A DNA stretch of 64,000 nt from Leucocoprinus leucothites (taxonomy: Eukaryota; Basidiomycota; Agaricomycetes; Agaricales; Agaricaceae), in the NCBI GenBank assembly GCA_013368445.1, contig JAACJO010000005.1, forward strand, positions 2,418,001 through 2,482,000, written 5' to 3'. The notes beneath the pieces were generated by a model. That model was given only the letters and a program-made list of their open reading frames with translations, made no database searches and was not told the origin of the DNA. How positions within the stretch are numbered: the first letter of the stretch is position 1; each line of letters starts with the position of its first letter. The position numbers and the translations under genes were made by a program. Below are positions 56,584-64,000 of the stretch, one piece after another.

Positions 56584-58454
56584 ATGGTACCCATACAAGA
56601 AATGTAAGTGTGTGTTATCTCAACATGACCCGTAGTATGAATGCGCCACCCTCTGTAGCAAAACCCTACAAGCTACAAGAGCATCCACGACGCTCCTTCC
56701 CCCAACAGAATCCTCGCCATCTTTCCTCATCACCAAGGCCAATAAATCATATAAGCACCAATATGCAAACATATACTTCGTACGCTTGCGGCTTCTACGA
56801 CAGTTTCTTGAGAAGAATGCGCTCTCCCGGTGGATGAACGTCTCCGGTAAACCGAACCTAGTACCAAGAGTCCTAGAGGTTGTGAAAGGGCAGCTATGCT
56901 ACATCATTGGGACTGTATACATGGAAATGCCGATGAAACCAAATGTCATGGTGGACATAGCCCGAGATGTGCGTTTATTTGAGATTTCCTCGGCACCCTT
57001 CGACTGCTAACAACATCCACGACTTCTCAATGAACAGCATTCGATACCGCCTCCACCTCCGCCAAAAAAATTCTACTCAGATAATGATAGTGTTATGCTC
57101 GAGGATGAATCCGGTCGAATACGGCTTGTGGGAGCTGAGTTGAAGGGCAAGAACCTGGTTACGGGAGTGATTATAAGTGCACTTGGAGCCGAGACACCTG
57201 AAGGAGACTTTGAAGTTGTGGATACCTGTTTTGCGGGAATGGCACCGCAGGCCTATGGAGAGGACACACAAGAAGAGAATGCTATGGATGGTGCGTTTAC
57301 CTGCCTCCAATGTTAAGAGAGGCTAATGCAAGCTTTGTTTGTAGTGGACGCAACATCTTCGGAAGACGAGTGGATAGCCTTTGTGTCCGGACTCGATGTC
57401 GGATCGAATACGCCCACGGACGCACAACTACAAATGTTGACAGAGTATTTGGCTGGAGAGGAGGGTGGTGAAGAGGATCAGCTCGGCGCAGCTAAAGTAT
57501 CAAGGCTGATAATTGCTGGAAATTCCTTGACGGCTAGCGCCCTCGCGGACAGGATCGACACCCCTTCATATGCGGAACGTAAAGCGGTACGCCTTCTCCC
57601 TCTCTCTTACATCCAATTCTCGGGCCTCACACGAGATCTACGTAGAAAAAGCGAGGCCTCGACCCAACAACTTTCGAAGTGAATCCTATCTACGACCTTT
57701 CCGCACACTTACTCGACATTGCTCGCGTCATGCCCATTCATATCCTACCAGGGCCAGGAGATCCATCTGGAATTATCATGCCTCAACAGCCATTCCCTAG
57801 AGCCATCTTCGGTGACGCCTCGACCAAGTTTGAGACTTTCTATTCTGAAAGTAATCCTACATACATCCATATCGCGTCTTCATCTAAACCGGACTGCAAA
57901 CGATCTATCCTAGTAAATTCTGGGCAGCCGCTGAACGATATGTTCAAGTATCTCCCCACGCCACCCATTACCCGTTTATCCATCCTCGAGAGCACTCTCA
58001 GATGGAGGCACATGTCACCAACAGCACCAGATACGTTATGGTGTCACCCATATTTTACGGCAGATCCATTCTTATTGAAGGAAACACCACACATTTATGT
58101 CGTCGGAGCGCAACCAGAATTTGGCACCAAACTGGTCACTGAAGAGACTGAAGGTGGAAGGAAGATTCAAAGTCGGATTGTGCTCTTGCCGAGTTTTTCA
58201 AGAAGTGGGACCCTTGTAGCGGTGAATGTGAAGACGTTGGAGGTCCGCTGTGTAAATTTCGCGGTGGATGGGATGATGACTGCGGAAGAAGATGGTGCTC
58301 TACTAGGTATATTCTTTGTTCGCTTGTCGCCCCATTGACTAATATTTCATCTGCAGACGAGGAACGGCCAAAGTCACCTACCCAAGCAGAACCAGTATTA
58401 TCGGCTCCAGACCCCAGTGCAGACTCGAATATGATGGATTCGCAGCGGAACTAA
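56584..58454 (+). CDS. POL31: DNA polymerase delta subunit 2
   Basis: Six exons: 56584-56603, 56659-56968, 57038-57290, 57345-57586, 57646-58306 and 58357-58454, giving 527 aa. Motifs are FLITKANKSYKHQYANIYFV RLRLLR (two adjacent pieces), the OB-fold region DESGRIRLVGAELK, SRLIIAGNSLTASALADRI, and the inactive calcineurin-like phosphoesterase region (MPIHILPGPGDPSGIIMPQQ, TLRWRHMSPTAPDTLWCHPY). This B-subunit bridges the catalytic and Pol32 subunits of the replicative polymerase. The first exon is only 20 nt. A competing frame with another ATG at 56625 is rejected because it does not lead to the conserved frame. The start is the least certain part. Confidence 0.9.
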
Positions 58455-58522
58455 AAGTTATCCCTAGACGATCAGTAATGTACGGGTGTACGATATTGAA
58501 TGAGAGGACCAACCTTCATTAG

Positions 58523-59272
58523 TTATACATCCCACTGCATGGCAGAGAGTACCCAGTATGCTCGCCCGCATTCCTGGTCTTGTTCATCCAGCCAACAGAG
58601 ACCGTCTCTCAAGAGCATGTTCTCCAGAGCAGCTCTTGCACGGTCTCTTGTCCAGCCCTTTCTTTGCTCGAGCATGCTTTCTACAACCCTCCCACCAGTT
58701 TCTTGTGCAATTGCAAGAATAGTAGCCTGGTCATCGTCTAGCTCTTTGACGACGCTTCTGACCATCTTCTTGCCTCCAATATCCACTACTTGATATCCAG
58801 CACCTAAAGGTTGTAGTGTCTTGATACTACGCATGATATCATCCTCTGTGATTTCTCCGCTGTTAACCCCGCGCAGTTTAGACAGCATTCGGATGAGGTC
58901 TGACATCTCGATAAGCCCCCCATTACGATATCTCGTGCTCACACAAACGTCGACAATTTGGACGCCTAGCTCGTACTGCCAGTCGCCAATTTCAAGCATC
59001 TCGGCCCACCATCCAGCCTTCCTTGGACCTGCCAAGGGGTCAACGCCGATAGAGTAGCACATCTGCTGGAAGGCATGACGGAAGGTTGGGTCGCTTTTGA
59101 TTGAATCGCGATGTGTGGATGCAAAGTGAGCCAGAGCAGTGCGGAATTGCGCGAGTTGGGAGTGGAGGTGGTCGACTTGGGTTTGGGAGATGGTGGAGGA
59201 TAGCTGTGCATAGGAGCGCTTGGACTGCTCTTGCCTATCGAACGCCGCAAGTCCTACACCTCGTCTATGCAT
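58523..59272 (-). CDS. VPS22: ESCRT-II subunit Vps22/SNF8
   Basis: Single exon, 249 aa, the only intron-less gene of this size in the window. MHRRGVGLAAF matches the family start, so I prefer 59272 over an in-frame upstream ATG at 59311. Later sequence contains DPLAGPRKAGWWAEMLEIGD and YQVVDIGGKKMVRSV, typical of the winged-helix EAP30 core. Vps22 forms ESCRT-II with Vps25 and Vps36 and sorts ubiquitinated cargo into multivesicular bodies. It is convergent with the polymerase gene, 68 bp between stops. Confidence 0.94.
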   Translation of the reverse strand: MHRRGVGLAAFDRQEQSKRSYAQLSSTISQTQVDHLHSQLAQFRTALAHFASTHRDSIKSDPTFRHAFQQMCYSIGVDPLAGPRKAGWWAEMLEIGDWQYELGVQIVDVCVSTRYRNGGLIEMSDLIRMLSKLRGVNSGEITEDDIMRSIKTLQPLGAGYQVVDIGGKKMVRSVVKELDDDQATILAIAQETGGRVVESMLEQRKGWTRDRARAALENMLLRDGLCWLDEQDQECGRAYWVLSAMQWDV

Positions 59273-61128
59273 TGCTGGATGAGCGGATGAAAGATCTTGT
59301 GAAGCGATCACACCTAAGGGATTGAGGCGCTGGGGCTGGAATGGTGCTGATCATCATCATATGTGGTCACATGCCAAGTAGTAAGTTGAGTTCAGAAACA
59401 TTGACGGTCTTCTTCAATTTACCTTTACTCCTTACCTCAAAGTCGGTGCCTTCTTCCCGACAGGGCTCAATCACGCACAGCACTTCGCATCTGCTTAATT
59501 ACGACCAGTGACCCAAGACAATGGTCCTGGATCATTTTACCTCCGTCAAAGCCTTCGTTACGTCTATTTTCTTCGAGCCCGTTATCTTGGGTTGGGTCTG
59601 GGCGAAGACCTCCAGTGTTCCGGTAGTCAGGCTCGGGAAGAAGCAGAGACATAATTTAGACTTTCAGACTCTGATGACTGGGAACGGTGACGATGTTTTG
59701 ATCCCTTTCGTCGAAATCAAGTCATAGTAGTGAATAAAGGAACTTCTGAACTCTTGGTTGGACTCGAGCCAGGAGCTGTATGGTGTCACACTCGTTTGGC
59801 AGGTTTGACTAATTCTGCTCGAGACCCTCTGTTTCTTGGGTGCATAATACACTGGGGTTAACTCGTAGCTCACCTCACTTCAGTATCGTCCATGTCTAAA
59901 CCGAAAACATACACATTCGTTTGGCGGCGAAAATGAAACGGACAGGCCTATGTCGAGACTCCCGAAATAAAAAGCATGTTTGTTTTCTCCACGCATCTTG
60001 GTCTCCGACACCCACGCGGGGAACTTGCATTGTAAAACAAGATCCTTGCTATTGACATCAACTTTTTCTTTGATGAGCTTGTAACCAAGGGGGTGGCTAG
60101 TTGTGCCCCATGTAATACTGTCACACACTATATTCTACTGTACTTTATGGAGCTTAGGATTTCTCCGGTATGTCTAGGAATACTCTAGGTATTCGTCTTG
60201 CAGACTGACCACAAGAAGTCGATTATTCGGCGCCTCCTCTCAAAGGAACCGCATTTACCTTCAAAGGTTATCGCTCAGTGTCACTACAGAGACTTAAGAG
60301 CGCTCCTTTACCTCCGCATAGCCTATGTTCCTTACGGTCACAAACAGGGAGGTTCATGTCTTGATCTTTCGAGGTTTGGGCACTGGTACTGGGAAAAATT
60401 ATCATGCCAATGCCGCATCAGAAAAGAGTGGAGTTATGCCACTACTGTTCATTGGCCTGGCCTGTGCTCACAATAACCCATATGGGAAGAGTTTCTCAAT
60501 GAGACGTACCTCGGTGTGAACGTTGTAAGATGGACATCTCGGGAAATGCCCACTTGACTGATCTCCTGGCAACTCTCGGTGGGATGGGTGGGAATCACAT
60601 TTGGGTCCAACCGGCAGTCTTGCTTCTTTGCGGCACAGCAGCCTCACCGAGGCCACGCAGTCCAAACATATTCCCTCAGGGCACCCGCTGAAATACTATT
60701 TACGATGACCTTCAATAGATGAAAGCCTCGGGTTTGATTCTGGTATTATATCGATAAAATGCCTCAAGTCGAGTAGTTACATGTTTTCATAATCATTGGA
60801 GATGTAGGTTATAAATACCTCTCGAGGGTTCGAAACCAAATTTAGTGCCGTATCTCTGATCTAACGCCGCCATGGCGTCGAACTTCACAAGATTCTTGCA
60901 AGAGACACAACATCATTTCCAGGTGTATGGGAAAATGTCATATTCTTGGCATAATGGACTCATTGACTTGCCCGTCTTTAGGTTGTGTTTCACAGCGCAA
61001 AAAAGCTGGTCGGCACTCCGCAGTCGCCCTGACATCAGACAGCCGGTCTACCAGGTCTACCATTAAAAAAGAGGGATCGGACGACAACACGTCTTGTTTT
61101 CCTCCCTATTCCTGCATCAGTAGAAATA
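59273..61128. other. 1.9-kb region without assigned gene
   Basis: Between VPS22 (-) and the cupredoxin gene (+), so it holds both promoters. A minus-strand frame at 59880-60128 reads as possible protein but has no recognisable family and no partner exons. No tRNA or repeat was recognised. Confidence 0.35.
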
Positions 61129-62055
61129 ATGTTTTTCCAGGGATTGTTGACTCTAGGGCTTGCACAACTGGCAATCGCTCAGTATGGCGACCCTCCTCCG
61201 AGTCAATCAAGCTCTTCAGCTGCACCAGCCCCATCTGCACCAGCCGACACCACTGGGCACCATAACGTCAGCACGCAAACTTCTCGGATCTTTTCTGTCG
61301 TTAATCCTTGCAATAGGTCAATGTTTTCCCTAACGGACAATACAGGTTCGATCCCGCGAATTTCACCGCTCAAGTTGGCGATCTTGTCACTTTTTACTTC
61401 CCCAGGTACGTTTTCTCGATCCATCTTGTCTCTGAATATCTCTAATCCATGGAAATAGTGGTGATTTCGCTCACTCAGTGACACAATCATCATTCGCGAA
61501 ACCTTGTACACACCTTGAGGCCAGTGGCAACAACCCTGCCGGCTTTGATTCTTCGCTTCAACTTGCCACAACCTTCACAATCAATATTACTAGCACTGAC
61601 CGTAAGTGGCTTGTAAAAACTCTGATACGTTTACTTACACACCTTGTAGCGATTTGGTTCCATTGCAAGCAGGTGAGCGATATGACTCTCCGTCTGAAAG
61701 TGCCCGGCTGATCACACAACATGAAAAAGGTCCTGCACTGTGGAATGGGCATGGTAGGCAGTATTAACGCACCGACAACCGGGAACAATACGCACGAAGC
61801 CTTCGTTGCCGCTGCGATTGCAATTGGGGGCAGCGAGACTACTGTAAGAATTCCAATGGTCTCGGTCCATTATTCGTAGTATACTGACCATAAGCATGCC
61901 ATCTAAAGGAAACGGACGGCTCTCCCGTCTTGTCTGGTGTTAACGCCGTACCCTTGGGACCTCCGGGCTCTTCGAGCACCTCGGGCGCCGTGAAGGTTGC
62001 AGCCAAAGGCGGACTATACCTAATTGCTGCAGGAGCGCTCATGTATTTGATCTGA
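61129..62055 (+). CDS. Secreted cupredoxin-like protein, probably GPI-anchored
   Basis: Six exons: 61129-61266, 61317-61405, 61459-61601, 61650-61672, 61730-61843 and 61909-62055, giving 217 aa. An N-terminal signal peptide (GLLTLGLAQLAIAQYG) is followed by a Ser/Ala/Pro stretch. The cupredoxin fold follows: QYRFDPANFTAQVGDLVTFY, the ligand His in GDFAHSVTQSSF, Cys in WFHCKQ, and His/Met in LHCGMGM, the expected type-1 copper set. The C-terminus has a Ser/Gly-rich spacer and a hydrophobic end (GGLYLIAAGALMYLI), as in GPI-anchored proteins. Related fungal extracellular serine-rich proteins have no firmly known role. Confidence 0.86.
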
Positions 62056-62777
62056 GAGTATTTCGGCATTGGTTGGATAATGACTGACGGTTGGTTCTGA
62101 GAGGACATCTATCTTGGATTTAAGATAACTGTACATTACTTAGTTAGCAGCCAATAGCAACTTTTCGATCAGCTGTGGAATACCTGACCTGAAAAGTTTT
62201 ATACGAGTGCCCCCGCTCGTTGGGTCTCTGAGTTCGACGTCAGAAATGTAATTCATTGTCCGGGGGATCCAAAAGGATGGAGTAACAAGTAGTTTTCACC
62301 AAGGAGAAGAGCCGTAGTCACGATGGGAATGCTTGAGGACCCTGGCCGCGAACTTCACGAGCAGGATGGATTTTGTTTCAAGCTCGCGAGACGTCTTCTC
62401 CCTTCTTCTGAAGCGGATACAAGATATTAATAGTGGCAAACTAAGTTCGACTCTGTGCAATTCTCAGCGCAACAGAGACCAACAGGTAGGGATGTCGAGA
62501 GCGTCGTATGTCAGATCCAGATTCCAGGCTGGCTTACGGAGTGGCCAGTCCCTATTTCATAGCAGTTTTGAGTGTCAGGTTGGTTGAGTCAAGAAGCAAG
62601 GGAAGGATATCATATTTCTTGATATTTAGGTCATGTACAAATAAAACCAGCAGCACCAGCACTGCTTGCCCTGTGAGCGCTCTGATTATTGGGTTTGGCG
62701 TAACACATCACCGCCTTCGTTCTACCTTCGACCAACCTTCTCAGTAACACTGGCTTGCTACTGTATTCTCATAGGAT
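62056..62777. other. Intergenic, no gene seen
   Basis: 722 bp between the cupredoxin stop and the HID1 start, same strand. Only short frames. Confidence 0.4.
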
Positions 62778-64000
62778 ATGTTCTCGAGAATACCCCAGAA
62801 GTTTAGCGCCCCTTTTGGCCTTCTTGGCGATGAAGCAAAGCTTGCCTTCCCTGCTCAGCCGGGCGGAATCTTAAAGTTAGCTACGGTCCGGGTGCGCTAC
62901 ACTCCCTTGAGGCTCTTTCTTCAAACTTACTTACGGGTCTCGCTCAGAACATTCCCGCTTCAGATAGCTACTGGGAGCAGGTACGATCTATTTGTCGGGA
63001 ATGCTGCCCCTGTCAGAGCCGGGTCTGATCAACCTTTCAAGTACTTCGTCCTATTCGACTCGGCTTCTGATGTGTTTTCCCTTATAACACCACACCATAG
63101 TATGTCTCTTCTGTCGAACGTGATGTTCTGGCTCACCTCATACTTCCTTTAGTTCGACGCGCTCTCATAGATGCTCCAGAGAATATTGTTACGCTAATCC
63201 AAGTTGTCACTTCGCGCCTCTTCAACCTCGTCTCTGACCACACATTCCCTTCTGCCCCTACATCATCGGTGACGGCACTAGCCTCATCCTTCATCAAAGC
63301 TGGAGGTGGTTCAACGGACCGCAATGCTACCAAAGAGGTCCTGAATTGTCTCCGGGTGCTCGCACGAGTGCTTCCTGTCATATTCGACGTCGAGAGTGAG
63401 TCGAATGCATTCGAGATGGAGTTGTTCTGGAAGAGGGCCGAAGTAGACGACGACGAAGACAGAGAACAAGGAGGGGAAAGACAAGAAGCCTCACAGTTTG
63501 TGATCGAAGATGAAGATGACAGTGACCATGAAGCACAGTCGCCGCCTCCAACTCCTGGACCTAGGCAACAGAGAACGAGGAAGCAGCTTCCCTCACTAGG
63601 GGAGCGCCTCTTTAGCTGCATCTTCGATCTCCTCTTCTGCTGTGGATTCACCCTTCCAACGAAATTACAAGTTGATCATCACAAAATCAACTATGTCATT
63701 TGGTGCGTAGTTTATTAGTGATATACGGGTAGACCTCATAAGTTCAACAGGGAGAAAGGTGTTGGCTCGACAGTAGACCCAGGACCAAGTCATGCCTATG
63801 ACAACAACAGAATCGAAGTTCTCCGTTTGTTGCTAGTGCTCCTGTCTCGCCAGATATACGTTCCTCCTAGCTCCCTCTTCACGAAGCCATCATTCTATTC
63901 GTTACACCTTATGCAGAAAACTTCAAGGCGAGACGTGCTTACGCTCTTGTGCTCACTTTTAAATGTTGCAATGAACTCTGCCACCAGCAGTGAAAGTAGT
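62778..64000 (+). CDS. HID1 family protein, 5' part
   Basis: Exons 62778-62891, 62948-62980, 63042-63099, 63153-63702 and 63751 to beyond the window, about 335 codons visible without a stop. Recognisable family sequence: NIPASDSYWEQYFVLFDSAS, DVFSLITPHHIRRALIDAPE, ATKEVLNCLRVLARVLPVIF and RIEVLRLLLVLLSRQIYVPP. HID1 proteins are peripheral Golgi proteins that act in trans-Golgi sorting and dense-core vesicle formation in animals; fungal roles are less clear. An acidic insertion (VDDDEDREQGGERQEA) separates the conserved blocks. It is cut only by the window end, not broken. Confidence 0.87.

Noticed and set aside
56625..56837. Polymerase delta start at ATG 56625
   Set aside because: That frame never joins the conserved SYKHQYANIYFVRLRL frame without an impossibly short intron; a 20-nt first exon from 56584 with a 55-nt intron does.
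60780..60850. Possible tRNA because of GGTTCGAAA near 60831
   Set aside because: No cloverleaf could be folded: no matching acceptor stem, anticodon arm or D arm around the T-loop-like sequence.
62323..62440. Short plus-strand frame starting MGMLEDPGRELHEQDG
   Set aside because: About 39 codons, no splice partner, no family, and located in the spacer before HID1.
1..64000. CRISPR arrays, prophage or bacterial insertion sequences
   Set aside because: No regularly spaced repeats or transposase-like frames were seen, and the intron-rich genes are clearly eukaryotic.

Overview
The window is nuclear DNA from a filamentous basidiomycete, most likely a mushroom-forming Agaricomycete. Genes are dense on both strands and split by many 45-70 nt GT-AG introns, up to 16 in one gene. 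The orthologue set is fungal and eukaryotic, and there are no bacterial operon signals. I rebuilt exons by eye from splice sites, reading frame and family conservation. For almost every model the exon lengths sum to an intact frame; exceptions are stated. The genus cannot be read from the sequence.

Layout. 0-10 kb: a GIY-YIG (T5orf172) protein (-), the rRNA-processing factor Lcp5/neuroguidin (+), a four-helix membrane protein (+), and a long gene joining an IST1 (ESCRT-III regulator) domain to a degenerate TBC domain (+). 10-22.2 kb: a small orphan gene followed by six consecutive same-strand paralogues with an N-terminal NYN (PIN-like nuclease) domain and a C-terminal winged-helix-like domain. 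This array is the most unusual part of the window. 22-27.4 kb, minus strand: the mitochondrial translation activator TACO1/YebC, an SDR oxidoreductase, an NTF2-like protein and the WD40 protein STRAP. 29-41 kb: sulfate permease, CMC2, transketolase, QCR7, nucleoside diphosphate kinase and a DOMON/cytochrome b561 protein. 41-53 kb: an EST1/SMG6 protein with a PIN nuclease domain, a GH31 alpha-xylosidase-like gene with a 1-nt frame break, a serine/threonine dehydratase and PET100. 54-64 kb: glutamate decarboxylase, DNA polymerase delta subunit 2, VPS22/SNF8, a secreted cupredoxin and the 5' part of a HID1 gene cut by the window end.

Most genes are housekeeping. Respiratory-chain biogenesis is well represented (TACO1, CMC2, QCR7, PET100), and two ESCRT-related genes occur (IST1 fusion, VPS22). 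The NYN array contains two sub-families of three genes. Genes 1-3 keep more of the nuclease acidic residues. Genes 4-6 have lost one and instead carry a block of regularly spaced Trp residues in Gly/Asn-rich sequence, resembling Argonaute-binding GW/WG motifs. A role in small-RNA or RNA-decay pathways is an inference from these features, not something shown by the sequence.
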